A DNA stretch of 30,979 bases from a virus, in IMG/VR virus record IMGVR_UViG_3300013120_000616, positions 1 through 30,979 of that record; one strand, 5' to 3'. The translations under genes and the position numbers were made by a program. The notes below the pieces were generated by a model. That model was not told the origin of the DNA, did no database searches, and worked only from the letters and a program-made list of their open reading frames with translations. This document shows, one piece after another, positions 13,961 to 22,331 of this stretch (position 1 is its first letter; each line of letters starts with the position of its first letter).

Positions 13961-14713
13961 ATGGCGCAGTTCGTGTACATGCTGCCGGGCAGTGAAAGTG
14001 TCTCTGAGCTCGTGGCCGAGCGCGGTCTATCGGACCAGCTTGGCAGCGGGGCCAGCCACCGCGGCTGCCGCATCGGCCTGAGTGCAGGCCTGCCGTGCAT
14101 GCCCGCCGGCGCGGAGGATGTGCAGGACGTGACGGTCATTGGCCGCGGTGAGCGGGTCGGGTTCTTCCCGGCCGAGCAGACGTGGGAGCGGGTCGAGGAG
14201 GACGGGAAGGCCTGGTGGCTCGGCTGGCAGACGGAGGATCCTCCGAAGGAGGCCGACCTGCGGCGGGCGGACTTCCGGGGCGGATACCGCGTGTTGATGG
14301 GGGGTGGCGACAGGTGGGCCATACCGCCGGTTCGGCGGTATCCGGAGGGCTCTGCCCTGCCATCGGTCCTACGGCTCAATGCGGACGGGTCCGAAAGCCG
14401 GGAGATACTACCTGCTTGGCAAAGCCTGTGGCATGAGATCGGACCGTTCGCAGAAGTGTACTACACGACGTTGCAGGAAGACAAGGACCAGGAGTCTAAC
14501 AAGCAGTTGCCAGAACTTCCGCTCACTACATGCCTGCGGCTTCTGCAGCTCAACTATCAGGTCGGGCGAGTAGAAGTCAACGTGCTGGGGCTCATCACGG
14601 ACCGGGCGCTTGTGGACGTTGGGCTTGCCGCGATCGACCTGGCAAGTTTCATGGCAGTTCTTGGTCCCGCAACGGGGGGCAGCACGGAGGCCGTGGAGGC
14701 GGACCCTACATGA
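13961..14713 (+). CDS. Putative tail assembly chaperone (upstream frame, G-like)
   Basis: 250 residues, ATG preceded by GGGGGACGC. No sequence family is recognised, but the slot between tube protein and tape measure, and a slippery heptamer near its 3' end, match the G/GT chaperone of long-tailed phages. Visible parts: an acidic and aromatic centre (TWERVEEDGKAWWLGW), and a helical leucine-rich end (LPLTTCLRLLQLNYQVGRV, VDVGLAAIDLASFM). G-type chaperones bind the tape measure and recruit tube subunits. It is longer than lambda G (about 140 residues), which weakens the assignment. The stop overlaps the next start as ATGA. Confidence 0.6.
   Translation: MAQFVYMLPGSESVSELVAERGLSDQLGSGASHRGCRIGLSAGLPCMPAGAEDVQDVTVIGRGERVGFFPAEQTWERVEEDGKAWWLGWQTEDPPKEADLRRADFRGGYRVLMGGGDRWAIPPVRRYPEGSALPSVLRLNADGSESREILPAWQSLWHEIGPFAEVYYTTLQEDKDQESNKQLPELPLTTCLRLLQLNYQVGRVEVNVLGLITDRALVDVGLAAIDLASFMAVLGPATGGSTEAVEADPT
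14674..14680 (+). promoter_or_regulatory. Candidate -1 programmed frameshift slippery site G GGG GGC
   Basis: The heptamer is in exact X XXY YYZ phase with the frame starting at 13961: the last base of ACG, then GGG, then GGC (codon 240). A -1 slip here enters the frame of the next gene, which is open from the site through 14838. The fusion would be 240 + 52 = 292 residues. It corresponds in place and geometry to the lambda G-T slip. No clear downstream stem was identified. Confidence 0.6.
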
Positions 14714-14838
14714 TTGGCGTCGAGTATTGGAAGCGGTCTGAACGCCGGGGCCTGTTTAAGGTCTGGGCACGCGGCGGCATGCCGGGCTATGCTCCAACGT
14801 GGGCCGACTTTGCTCTACTCGAGGAAGCAATAGCGTGA
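14710..14838 (+). CDS. Frameshift extension / small downstream ORF (T-like)
   Basis: Read alone from the ATG at 14710 this is only 42 residues (WKRSERRGLFKVWARGGMPGY, then WADFALLEEAIA), overlapping the upstream stop. It lies in the -1 frame relative to the 13961 gene, with no stop between the slippery site and its own end, so it is better read as the C-terminal part of a frameshift fusion. In lambda, the T part of gpGT contacts the tube protein. It may also be translated from its own start, though no good ribosome site is visible. Confidence 0.55.
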   Translation: MIGVEYWKRSERRGLFKVWARGGMPGYAPTWADFALLEEAIA

Positions 14839-15341
14839 TACGAGCAACATTTGAAGAGGCGCGTGAATGGTGGGGAAACAGTGAGCGTCTGATGATGGGC
14901 GACGTGCGGGCCAGTCTCAAGGGCTCTGTTGTGCACCGGCACCAGCACCACATGCCCGCCCACTTCACGACTGCGGCTTATCACCGATACCCGGGTGTGT
15001 ACAAGAAGCGCAAGCCGAGGCGGTATCGGTCGCGCAGCGGGGGCCAATGGAAGTCGTACAACCCCGCGCCGCTGGTGAGCTCCGGCCACACGCGCAACCA
15101 GGTCATGGGCACTGCCCGGTTCACGGCTTCAAAGCAGCGCGGGACGCATATCGTAACCGCCAGGAGCACATTCAACGTGCCGCCCTATCTGAAGTTCATC
15201 AAGAGCCGGGGCTATGACCCTAGCAAAGAACTTGCGGCAACAAACCGGCAGGAAAAGGGGGCTATGCTCCGCGTCTTCCGGGACGGCTTGCAGCGACGAA
15301 TCAATGACCGGCGCACTGGGAAGCGGCGCATAACCCTGTGA
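14835..15341 (+). CDS. Basic minor tail/morphogenesis protein
   Basis: 168 residues from a GTG overlapping the previous stop (GTGA). Strongly basic: RYPGVYKKRKPRRYRSRSGG in the middle and QRRINDRRTGKRRITL at the end. The centre has APLVSSGHTRNQVMGTARF, a P-L-x-x-S-G type segment seen in phage virion-morphogenesis and tail-completion proteins, followed by a strand and helix (TARSTFNVPPYLKFIKSRGY). Family not certain. Its place between the chaperone and the tape measure is unusual, because those two are normally adjacent. Confidence 0.6.
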   Translation: MIRATFEEAREWWGNSERLMMGDVRASLKGSVVHRHQHHMPAHFTTAAYHRYPGVYKKRKPRRYRSRSGGQWKSYNPAPLVSSGHTRNQVMGTARFTASKQRGTHIVTARSTFNVPPYLKFIKSRGYDPSKELAATNRQEKGAMLRVFRDGLQRRINDRRTGKRRITL

Positions 15342-15350
15342 GGTAAGAAC

Positions 15351-16754
15351 ATGCCGAGCGAGAAGTACGTGCTTCAGGCTGACGTGAAAGAAATGTTGAG
15401 CGCTCAGCGTGCCGTCATCGGGCAACAGTCCAAGATGCTCACTGAAATGAAGCGGGGCACCAAGGCCACCAAGAACATGAAGAAAGGCCTCCTTGGTATG
15501 AGCAAGGAGGCCGCGCGCACAACTATTGGCATGGTCGGTGGTTTCATGAGTGTGAGCACCGTCATCGAGAAGACCCGGGACCTCATCCGGGGCATTCGAG
15601 AGGACCTCAAGAGCACGGCATCGGCTGCTAGGGAGATCTACCAGGCCAGTGGTGCGCTCTACACGATGGGCGGCGATGTTCCGGGCGCCATCGCGGAGGA
15701 TTGGCAGACGGCTATCCGGCAGGGGCTCGATGTTCGAGAGCTCGGGCGGATGCGCGTGCAGATGACGGCCGCTGTGCCGCGAGCACCTATGCGCCAAGCG
15801 CTGATGGAGCAGGCCCGTGAAATGCGCTGGATACTGCCCGAAGAGAACCTGACTGACATTGCGCTAGGGCTCGCTGCCGGCCAGGCCGCCATGGGCAGCT
15901 CGGCTGAGCAGGCGCAGCAGATGGCGCTCTTTGTTCAGCGGCGCGGCAAAGGCGCCTATGGCCAGCTCGCCGGCTACGGCGGGCGGGCTATTGGTGCCGC
16001 AACGCAGCTGGGCCTGACAAATCCCGAGGCGCTGGCTCTGTTCGCTCAGGCCACGCAGGCTCCCGGCGCGCCGCCTGAGATTGCCGGAACGGCGGTTCGC
16101 AACATCGTGTCTCGTCTCGGCGAACAGCCGTGGGCGGAGCTGACCGAGCTTGCCGGGCGGCGCCGAGCGGGGGAGTTCGGCAAAGTAGAGGCCCGGAAGA
16201 TGTTCGGGCAGGAATCCATAGCGGTGGCGCTGCACCTGCTGAAGAACTGGGAAGAGACGCAGGCCTGGCGCGGCGAAGCAGAAAGTTATCTGGGCGGGCA
16301 AGTCGACTATGGCCGGCGCGGCATGCGTGACTTTCTGGCTGACCCCGCCAACGCCGAGATGGTTACGATAAATCAACTTCGCGGACGGGTGGCGTACCAG
16401 AAGTACCGTGCCCGGACGCGAGCCCTGCGCCTGGAAACTGCCGATGAGTACTGGAATTTGGCGATGGAGGGACTCGGCGAAGGTTGGGGGCCGACCTGGG
16501 GCAAGACGAAGTACTACAGCGCTCGGGCATATCACGCGGGGTTCGGCCGATTCTTCGGGATGGATTTCCCGTACAGCCAGCAAGCCCTGGAGCACCTGAA
16601 TCTCAAATGGCGGGCGCGCCAGACGCCTGTTGAGGAGGGCATGCCGGTGCCGCTGGTGACGCCGTCCGAAGCCTACGGCGTGGACGTGCAGCAGGACGTG
16701 GCTACGCCGCAGCAGGAGACCAGGCACTTATCCTTGGACGAAGGCGAGGAATGA
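15351..16754 (+). CDS. Tape measure protein (short)
   Basis: 467 residues. The N terminus is a long coiled coil with basic patches (LSAQRAVIGQQSKMLTEMKRG, then KNMKKGLLGMSKEAARTTIGMVGGFMSVSTVIEK, a hydrophobic helix like those found in tape measure proteins). The rest is helical and alanine-rich, with repeated aromatic residues near the end. Tape measures set tail length by spanning the tube; at about 1.5 angstrom per residue this would give a tail near 70 nm, short for a siphovirus. The last residues, TRHLSLDEGEE, recur in a separate small ORF downstream. Confidence 0.75.
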   Translation: MPSEKYVLQADVKEMLSAQRAVIGQQSKMLTEMKRGTKATKNMKKGLLGMSKEAARTTIGMVGGFMSVSTVIEKTRDLIRGIREDLKSTASAAREIYQASGALYTMGGDVPGAIAEDWQTAIRQGLDVRELGRMRVQMTAAVPRAPMRQALMEQAREMRWILPEENLTDIALGLAAGQAAMGSSAEQAQQMALFVQRRGKGAYGQLAGYGGRAIGAATQLGLTNPEALALFAQATQAPGAPPEIAGTAVRNIVSRLGEQPWAELTELAGRRRAGEFGKVEARKMFGQESIAVALHLLKNWEETQAWRGEAESYLGGQVDYGRRGMRDFLADPANAEMVTINQLRGRVAYQKYRARTRALRLETADEYWNLAMEGLGEGWGPTWGKTKYYSARAYHAGFGRFFGMDFPYSQQALEHLNLKWRARQTPVEEGMPVPLVTPSEAYGVDVQQDVATPQQETRHLSLDEGEE

Positions 16755-16924
16755 TGTTTCCCGACCTGCCGGCGGACGTGAACCTACTCATTGAGGTCCT
16801 ACAACCGCTCTGGTTTGCCTGCGATGAGAACCCACGAGCTTGCCCGCGCTGCACAAGCCGGCAGTACAGGTCCACATGGGAGACGGGCACGCCGCTGCTG
16901 AGCACGTGCGAGCGTTGCGGGTGA
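16751..16924 (+). CDS. Small zinc-ribbon protein
   Basis: 57 residues; the ATG overlaps the tape measure stop (ATGA). A hydrophobic N-terminal half (LPADVNLLIEVLQPLWFAC) is followed by a zinc ribbon with CPRC at residues 31-34 and CERC at 53-56. Nothing identifies a specific role. The GAGGA just before the start is shared with the end of the tape measure gene. It lies between the tape measure and a short repeat of its C terminus, so it may be part of an inserted or duplicated unit. Confidence 0.6.
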   Translation: MMFPDLPADVNLLIEVLQPLWFACDENPRACPRCTSRQYRSTWETGTPLLSTCERCG

Positions 16925-16970
16925 CATCATACTGTCGCCGCTTGACATACTGCGACTTGAAGGAGGTCCG

Positions 16971-17069
16971 GTGCATCACCTGCAGGAGTTCTTGGACACT
17001 ATCGAGGGGGATGTAGTGCCGCCGCAAATGCAGGGTAGGCACATATCCCTGGACGAGGGGGAGGAGTAG
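16971..17069 (+). CDS. Very small ORF repeating the tape-measure C terminus
   Basis: 32 residues from a GTG with AAGGAGGT at 16960-16967, only three bases away, which is closer than usual. The sequence VHHLQEFLDTIEGDVVPPQ runs into GRHISLDEGEE, a near copy of the tape-measure ending TRHLSLDEGEE; the underlying DNA is also similar. The frame upstream stays open to 16902 but has no other usual start. It may be a functional tail peptide or the remains of a once longer gene. Confidence 0.4.
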   Translation: MHHLQEFLDTIEGDVVPPQMQGRHISLDEGEE

Positions 17070-17073
17070 GTAG

Positions 17074-17475
17074 GTGGCGGGGACGATTCGGTTCGGCAAC
17101 GCGCAGGCACAATACTCCGTCGGCCTGCCCGTGAACTGGCAGACCCGCACCGCCCTGCGTTCGCGACCCGAACAGAAGGGTGCCGACGTGCTGCGCAGCG
17201 GGGGGAAGGAACCCGTGCCCTTTTCCATGATGGCGGTGCTGTTCGGCACCACCGCCCGCCAGATATACGCCAAGCTGCGGGTGTGGGACGGAGAGGTCGG
17301 ACATGTCAAGACCCTGTACTTCGAGGATCCCGTGCCGACTGTCGGGGCGGGTGTGACATTGAGGCATTATTATCCTGCCAGTCCGATCATAGCGATTGCG
17401 AACGCAACGAACAGCGCGAACTACATGCTGCGGATAAACCTCGTGTTCGCAAGGGTGTCAGAGACGGAGGCGTAG
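17074..17475 (+). CDS. Minor tail protein (distal-tail-like position)
   Basis: 133 residues, GTG at 17074 with GGGGGAGGAG upstream. The sequence is strand-rich: TIRFGNAQAQYSVGLPVNWQT, a polar loop with RPEQKGADVLRSGGKEPV, VGHVKTLYFEDPV, and a C-terminal strand YMLRINLVFARV. No family is recognised. It is the first gene after the tape measure module and precedes a large hub-like gene, the slot of the distal tail protein in many siphoviruses. The role is positional. Confidence 0.6.
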   Translation: MAGTIRFGNAQAQYSVGLPVNWQTRTALRSRPEQKGADVLRSGGKEPVPFSMMAVLFGTTARQIYAKLRVWDGEVGHVKTLYFEDPVPTVGAGVTLRHYYPASPIIAIANATNSANYMLRINLVFARVSETEA

Positions 17476-17478
17476 GGC

Positions 17479-19542
17479 GTGGGCGAAGAGCTTGTATTGG
17501 GGGAGACCAAGGTCTACGTCCGCAAGCTGCTTACGGACTCGTGGACGGACGTCTCCAGCACGCTCAAGCTGGGCAGTCCGGTGGAGCTGTCGGCGGGGAA
17601 GGTGATGCCGATCATGTTCCATGAGTCCTATGCGCCGGGCGTGCCGATGGGCAAGGAATCGGACTATCACAAGTGGTGGGCCAAGGTGACGTACACGCCC
17701 GACGGCGGGGCGGAGGCGCTTGTGTGGTACGGGGACATCGAGGACTCTGTCATCAACGAGCGGGCGCAGCGCGTCGAATGGTTCGGATCGAGCATCGAGG
17801 CGCAGCTTCGGCGCATTCGTCTCGGGCCGATGGCCTACGCTGAGAACATGGATACCGGCGGCAACGCCCTACCCATCAGCCTGCCGGTGTTCAATGAGAA
17901 CATCGACGACACCGGCGACAAGCGGCGCGGCCTGAAGTCGAGCAATCGGTATCACTTCCGGCTTTCGGACCAATCTCTCGAACTCTATAACGGCGGGGAG
18001 CGGACGACCGACATCGCATACGTGTTCGGCAACAACAACCTCTGGTGCAATGACCAGGTGCTGGACTTCCTGCTGATGTCTCATACGGGGGGCGATGAGG
18101 GCGGCTGGCGCTGGTCGCCCCTGACGTTCAAGTATTCGGCGACGACGGCTGCGGCTCTCGATCTGGCGGCGGCCAAGGAGACGTGGGACTTTCGCGGCAA
18201 GACCCTGCTGGATGCGGTGAATGCATTGGTGATCCGCTCGGGACCGTTGATCTGGTGGTGTGACGCGACCGAATACGACGCCGGGAACCAGGAATACATC
18301 GACGTGAAGGTGGGGTCGCGGCTCTGGTCGGACGAGAAGGACGACGGGGCGGTTACGAAACACACCCTTGCCGTGAATGATTGTATGCCGGCTGTGCTGC
18401 GGCGGCGGGTGAAGGACCGCGTGACCGAGGTGACGGCGGTTGGGGCGCCCGTAAAGGTCATGTTCAGCGTCAAGTACGACAAGGAGCTGCCGGTCTCGAT
18501 GAAGGTGACCGGCCCCACCTACGACCAGGGGTGGGCGAGCGGCGAGCAGACGGCGTACCTGGCGGCGGACGACGACCAGCAGAACAAGTCGCAGTATGCG
18601 CCGGTGTTCCTGCGGTTCTATATCCCGCACGACCAGGTCGATACCGGCGTGTCTACCTGGCGGCGGGTGTTCCCCCTGTTGGCGATTGCGGCGGAGGATT
18701 ACGAGGCGGAGATCGGGGACAAGTTTCTGGAGGACGCCACTGACACGCCCACGCCGAGCGGGTTTTACGCACGGCCGCGCCGGCTGCTGAGCTACAACCT
18801 GAGCTATCCCGGCTACACATACAGCACGGCGAATGACGGCACGATGCCGGTGGAGCCGACCGGGGCGGCCGTGCTGGGCGAGCACGATCCGATAATGTGC
18901 TGGTGGGTGCCGGACACGATTACGGGCGGCGACAACGTGATACCGGTGAAGGGGGCTCACGCGCTGTACGATCAGGCAGGCGTATATTTCTCTGATACGA
19001 GATTGCGGTTTCCCACGTTGCCCTGTCTGGAAATGCCAACAGGCACGTATGACAACTGGAAGAACCTGATCTTCACGGTGTCGATGGAGACGGACCAGCT
19101 TGCGGCGGTGACGGTCTGGGACTCGGAGTCGAGCGACGACCAGCGGCGTGCCGAGGTCATCGAGATGCCCCAGTGCGAGTGGTGGGCCGCTGCGGGTGCG
19201 GCGCTGGACATTCAGCCTGACGGCACGGTGACGTGGGCCTACGGGGTGATACGCAACGACCTGCCGATACTTCACCAGGCGGCGCTGAACAGGTATGCGG
19301 AGCTGAACCAGGCAAAAGCCGACGGCAGCGTGCAGCCACGACTCCACGGGACGATAGCCTTCAAGATTCCCACGACGGTCTACGACAGCAATGCGCTGAA
19401 GGTGGGGGACTTCGTCCAGGAATACAACGGGCGGGACATACACGAGGCAATCATGTCGGTAACCCACGAGCTGCGCGACATCAACACGGCAAGCACGCAT
19501 CTGACGACTTACAAGGCACTGAGCAGGAGGGATACGCCTTGA
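17479..19542 (+). CDS. Large tail hub / tail-tip protein
   Basis: 687 residues from a GTG at 17479. The protein is beta-rich with many Trp and Asp residues. Visible regions: an N-terminal strand block (ETKVYVRKLLTDSWTDVSSTLKL), DGGAEALVWYGDIEDSVI, WDFRGKTLLDAVNALVIRSGPLIWW (a helix-strand element common in baseplate-hub proteins), a middle part with HDQVDTGVSTWRRVFPLL, and an end with VQPRLHGTIAFKIPTTVYDSNALKVGDFVQEYNG, a barrel-like unit. It probably caps the tube and starts the tail tip. No enzymatic motif was seen. It is the largest gene of the tail region. Confidence 0.65.
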   Translation: MGEELVLGETKVYVRKLLTDSWTDVSSTLKLGSPVELSAGKVMPIMFHESYAPGVPMGKESDYHKWWAKVTYTPDGGAEALVWYGDIEDSVINERAQRVEWFGSSIEAQLRRIRLGPMAYAENMDTGGNALPISLPVFNENIDDTGDKRRGLKSSNRYHFRLSDQSLELYNGGERTTDIAYVFGNNNLWCNDQVLDFLLMSHTGGDEGGWRWSPLTFKYSATTAAALDLAAAKETWDFRGKTLLDAVNALVIRSGPLIWWCDATEYDAGNQEYIDVKVGSRLWSDEKDDGAVTKHTLAVNDCMPAVLRRRVKDRVTEVTAVGAPVKVMFSVKYDKELPVSMKVTGPTYDQGWASGEQTAYLAADDDQQNKSQYAPVFLRFYIPHDQVDTGVSTWRRVFPLLAIAAEDYEAEIGDKFLEDATDTPTPSGFYARPRRLLSYNLSYPGYTYSTANDGTMPVEPTGAAVLGEHDPIMCWWVPDTITGGDNVIPVKGAHALYDQAGVYFSDTRLRFPTLPCLEMPTGTYDNWKNLIFTVSMETDQLAAVTVWDSESSDDQRRAEVIEMPQCEWWAAAGAALDIQPDGTVTWAYGVIRNDLPILHQAALNRYAELNQAKADGSVQPRLHGTIAFKIPTTVYDSNALKVGDFVQEYNGRDIHEAIMSVTHELRDINTASTHLTTYKALSRRDTP

Positions 19543-19934
19543 GGGAAGGGGGCATACGGGGGGTCTCGCAGGCGTCGGTAGACCGGCGGCTGGTGGGGCT
19601 GGAGCATGCAGCTGAGGCGCTGCTGCTGCCGGACAATTCGCCGCAGGCTGTATACGAGGTGACGGCGGTCGACACCGGGGCGGGCACGTGCACGGTGAAG
19701 GCATGCTACAACCACACAGGGACGCTGGTAAGCACGACGGAGCAGGCGGGCATCTATTACGATTCGGACAACGAGCCAAGTGTGGGGGATGTCGGCCTGG
19801 TTATGCGTACGGCCAACAACGCACTGTTTTTGGTGACTGGTCGGGCCACGCCGCCAGTATACCTGGAATGTCGCACAAGTGATCCAGGCTCCCCGACAAA
19901 CGGCGAGATGTGGTTGAGGACGGACTTGTTATGA
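19539..19934 (+). CDS. Small tail-associated protein
   Basis: 131 residues from a TTG at 19539 that overlaps the hub stop (TTGA); AGGAGGGA lies six bases upstream, which decides this start. It has a short helix (ASVDRRLVGLEHAAEALLL), then a strand-rich region (YEVTAVDTGAGTCTVKACYNHTGTLV, then VGDVGLVMRTANNALFLVTGRA), and ends with DPGSPTNGEMWLRTD, a segment often seen in phage tail fibre and adhesin proteins before C-terminal domains. Function unassigned. Confidence 0.65.
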   Translation: MREGGIRGVSQASVDRRLVGLEHAAEALLLPDNSPQAVYEVTAVDTGAGTCTVKACYNHTGTLVSTTEQAGIYYDSDNEPSVGDVGLVMRTANNALFLVTGRATPPVYLECRTSDPGSPTNGEMWLRTDLL

Positions 19935-20671
19935 CAATGGCGTTTCCATCTACCGAGTTCAGCAACACCGACTTGGATAGTCCGTGGGTGTTTTCCGAAT
20001 CCGGTACAGGGGGGGCGTATTCTGTGAGCGGTGGGTTGCTCACGCTTACACACGACGCCAACCCCAACGTCAGTGCCATCAACGTCGGCACGCAGACGCG
20101 ACCGGTAGAGAGGCCGGTGAAGATAAGGGCAAGTGGGGCGACTCGTGGGTTCTTCTTGGTAACACCAGCTGTTGCGGGAACGCCATACGTCTCGGTGGCA
20201 CCGGGTTCCGGTGTGATTCCCCTTATCCCTTCGCCCGTCACGTCGCCCACTGTGCAGGGGCGTGTCAGGGTGGCATACGACGGCACGACATACGGTCTTC
20301 AAGAGTCGCTCATAGAGGGCGATTTTGATATTCAGGCAAAGTGCGATAGTTGGGGTGGGACAAGGAGCTGGTTGGACAACGAGCGGAATCTTACATTCTA
20401 CATACGGTATTACACTGGGGACGGAAGCGCCTCTGCCTATTTTGGGGTTGCCATCAGTGTAATGGGGGCGTCAGGTGGGCCATTCGAGCTTCGCATTGTG
20501 CGAACCAACGATGACCTCCAGTCTTTCTTTGATATCGGGGGCGGGTGGGTAGTGAAGAGCAACCTCTACAACTACACTGGCCCCATTGTGAACTGCTACA
20601 TCAAGGACGACATCAAGATTTCTGCGAGTGGTGATGCTTGGTCAAAGTGGGACTACATAAAGGCAGCATAA
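19931..20671 (+). CDS. Putative tail adhesin, beta-sandwich (lectin-like) protein
   Basis: 246 residues, ATG overlapping the previous stop (ATGA). An opening such as FSNTDLDSPWVFSESGTGGAYSVSGGLL resembles the first strands of concanavalin-like laminin G/lectin domains, followed by repeated strands (RVRVAYDGTTYGLQESLIEGDFDIQAKC, FYIRYYTGDGS, YFGVAISVMGASGGPFELRIV) in keeping with a carbohydrate-binding jelly roll. It uses more A/T-ending codons than the neighbouring genes, hinting at separate origin. Likely part of the host-recognition apparatus; no specific ligand can be named. Confidence 0.6.
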   Translation: MTMAFPSTEFSNTDLDSPWVFSESGTGGAYSVSGGLLTLTHDANPNVSAINVGTQTRPVERPVKIRASGATRGFFLVTPAVAGTPYVSVAPGSGVIPLIPSPVTSPTVQGRVRVAYDGTTYGLQESLIEGDFDIQAKCDSWGGTRSWLDNERNLTFYIRYYTGDGSASAYFGVAISVMGASGGPFELRIVRTNDDLQSFFDIGGGWVVKSNLYNYTGPIVNCYIKDDIKISASGDAWSKWDYIKAA

Positions 20672-20678
20672 AATAGCA

Positions 20679-20909
20679 ATGCCAACCTACAACAACGGGC
20701 GGCAGGATGCGTGGATCGAGGCGCTTCGCGAGAGCATCAAGCAGCAGGGAGACCGCATCGAGAGTGAGCTGCACAACATCCGCAAGAGGCTGACGTTCCT
20801 CGCGGGTAAGGTGAACCACATCTACGGCGGAGCTGCGGTGCTGGGGGCAATCGCGGGACTCGTCGCGGCGGCCGCGGTGCAGTTTGTCATCGCGCTGATC
20901 TTCAGGTGA
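20679..20909 (+). CDS. Holin-like / XhlA-type small membrane protein
   Basis: 76 residues. The first half is a charged amphipathic helix likely to form a coiled coil (IEALRESIKQQGDRIESELHNIRKRLTFLAGKVN), the last third one hydrophobic segment (YGGAAVLGAIAGLVAAAAVQFVIALIF) ending in Arg. This two-part layout is that of XhlA-type hemolysin/holin accessory proteins, which sit in the cytoplasmic membrane and help time lysis. No endolysin gene is adjacent, which is unusual. Its ribosome site is weak (AAAATAGCA before ATG). Confidence 0.6.
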   Translation: MPTYNNGRQDAWIEALRESIKQQGDRIESELHNIRKRLTFLAGKVNHIYGGAAVLGAIAGLVAAAAVQFVIALIFR

Positions 20910-20926
20910 GTTGACGGGGGCGAGCA

Positions 20927-22048
20927 ATGCCGGACTTTTCTAGCTACGACACGCCGAACTTCCCGGGCTCGGTGGCCGAGGACATGGACTTCGTCGTCTC
21001 ACACGACGACGCCACCGACCGCGACTCGGCCAACCCGGACGAGTGCGCCGGCGCGCACCTGCGCCGCATCATCGCCGAGATACAGGCCGTCCAGAACTAC
21101 GTGATAGTCGGCACCGGCCTCGAGGTGACCGACAACGGCGGGCTGGACGTGGCGTTCTCCGCCGGGCGGATTCGCGTCGGCACGGGCGCGCCGGTGGACG
21201 TGTCCGCATCGACCCTCACCGTCGCCGACGACGACACCAGCTACGTCGAGTGCAACAGTTCCGGCACGGTGAGCGACAACACGACGGGGTTCACGGCGGG
21301 CAGCCTGCCCCTGGCGACCGTCATTGCGGCCGGCGGCGACATCTCAAGCGTCACCGACGACCGGACCGCCTACTGGCTGCCGGACGTGGCGGACTTCATC
21401 ACCGCCGGGGCGTTCGAGATCGACGGTGACAAGCTGGATATTGACTGGAACCCGTCGAACTACACCCCCGCCACGACGCCGGCCGAGGCGAGCAGCGTCG
21501 ACAACCTGACCGCGCACCTGTATGGCATCGATCAGGCGCTCTTGCTGCTGCCGGACGTGGTGCTGAATTACTCGCCGGCGAACCTGAAGGTTCCGACGGC
21601 CAACGGCGCGCCCATCATAGTAGACACCGGCACGAACGGCGAGATCGACTCCAACGCTTTCGACGACACGACCGAGGAGTTCGTCGAGGGAAACTTCCAG
21701 GTGCCGGCGGACCTGGACACGTCCGGCACGGTGACGTTTCGGTCTATCGGCTATGCGCAGACGGCGGTGGCGTCGAAGAACATTGAACTCACGTTCTACC
21801 ACAGCGCGAAGGCGGACGGGGAGAGCTGGGACGCCGCCTACGCAACGAAGATCAGCGGGGACTTGGCGACGGACGGCACGCAGGACCAGCTTGACGTGTT
21901 CGCCTGGACGGAGACGGTGAGCAACCTGGGCTGGGCGGCGCTTGACAACGTGCGGTGGAAGATCGGGCGGACCGCGCCGTCGGCCGACAACCTCAGCGAC
22001 GATTGGAACCAGGTGCATTTCTCAATCGCGCTCCCGATGACGAGGTAG
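20927..22048 (+). CDS. Tail fibre-like structural protein
   Basis: 373 residues, ATG with GACGGGGGCGAG upstream. Near the N terminus a helix-like stretch (HLRRIIAEIQAVQNYVIVGTG) is followed by repeated Asp/Thr/Gly-rich strands: LEVTDNGGLDVAFSAGRI, GTGAPVDVSASTLTV, TTGFTAGSLPLATVIAAGG. The pattern is that of phage receptor-binding and fibre shaft proteins, with a more globular C-terminal part (ASSVDNLTAHLYGIDQALLLL, DNVRWKIGR). Third codon positions are almost all G/C, unlike the gene at 19931. No catalytic motif. Role inferred from position and composition. Confidence 0.6.
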   Translation: MPDFSSYDTPNFPGSVAEDMDFVVSHDDATDRDSANPDECAGAHLRRIIAEIQAVQNYVIVGTGLEVTDNGGLDVAFSAGRIRVGTGAPVDVSASTLTVADDDTSYVECNSSGTVSDNTTGFTAGSLPLATVIAAGGDISSVTDDRTAYWLPDVADFITAGAFEIDGDKLDIDWNPSNYTPATTPAEASSVDNLTAHLYGIDQALLLLPDVVLNYSPANLKVPTANGAPIIVDTGTNGEIDSNAFDDTTEEFVEGNFQVPADLDTSGTVTFRSIGYAQTAVASKNIELTFYHSAKADGESWDAAYATKISGDLATDGTQDQLDVFAWTETVSNLGWAALDNVRWKIGRTAPSADNLSDDWNQVHFSIALPMTR

Positions 22049-22058
22049 GAGCTGAAAC

Positions 22059-22331
22059 ATGCCGGAAGAACTGACCGAAAACACGGAAACAACTCACGCG
22101 AACAACCTGCGTGTGACGATCCAGGCCAATGTGGGCCAGATAGTCTGCGATTGGGATGTGGGTTATGTGGACGGCCCGGATTTTGTCGCCACGGGGCGGC
22201 GGCAATACATATTCGTCGGCGCGGAGTTCGATGCGCTTGCCGCCGGCGAGGATTTCGAGACGGGCGTGAGCAACTACACGAACATCCGTAATGTAATCTA
22301 CGCCGCGCTCAAGGCTGCGGGGGTGCTGTAA
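22059..22331 (+). CDS. Small hypothetical tail-region protein
   Basis: 90 residues, ATG with TAGGAGCTGAAAC upstream. Acidic, with strands around NLRVTIQANVGQIVCDWDVGYVDG and a C-terminal helix (FETGVSNYTNIRNVIYAALKAAGVL). No recognised family. The stop abuts the ATG of the next gene, so they are likely co-translated. The helix at the end may carry a small assembly or attachment role, but nothing in the sequence shows it. Confidence 0.6.
   Translation: MPEELTENTETTHANNLRVTIQANVGQIVCDWDVGYVDGPDFVATGRRQYIFVGAEFDALAAGEDFETGVSNYTNIRNVIYAALKAAGVL

Noticed and set aside
16942-16970. TTGACA at 16942 as a promoter for the tail genes.
   Set aside because: No acceptable -10 hexamer is found at 16-18 bases spacing.
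17869-19779. A 636-codon antisense ORF over the hub-like gene.
   Set aside because: Composition (Arg/His/Pro/Val-rich) and lack of ribosome site or motif mark it as a shadow of the + strand gene.
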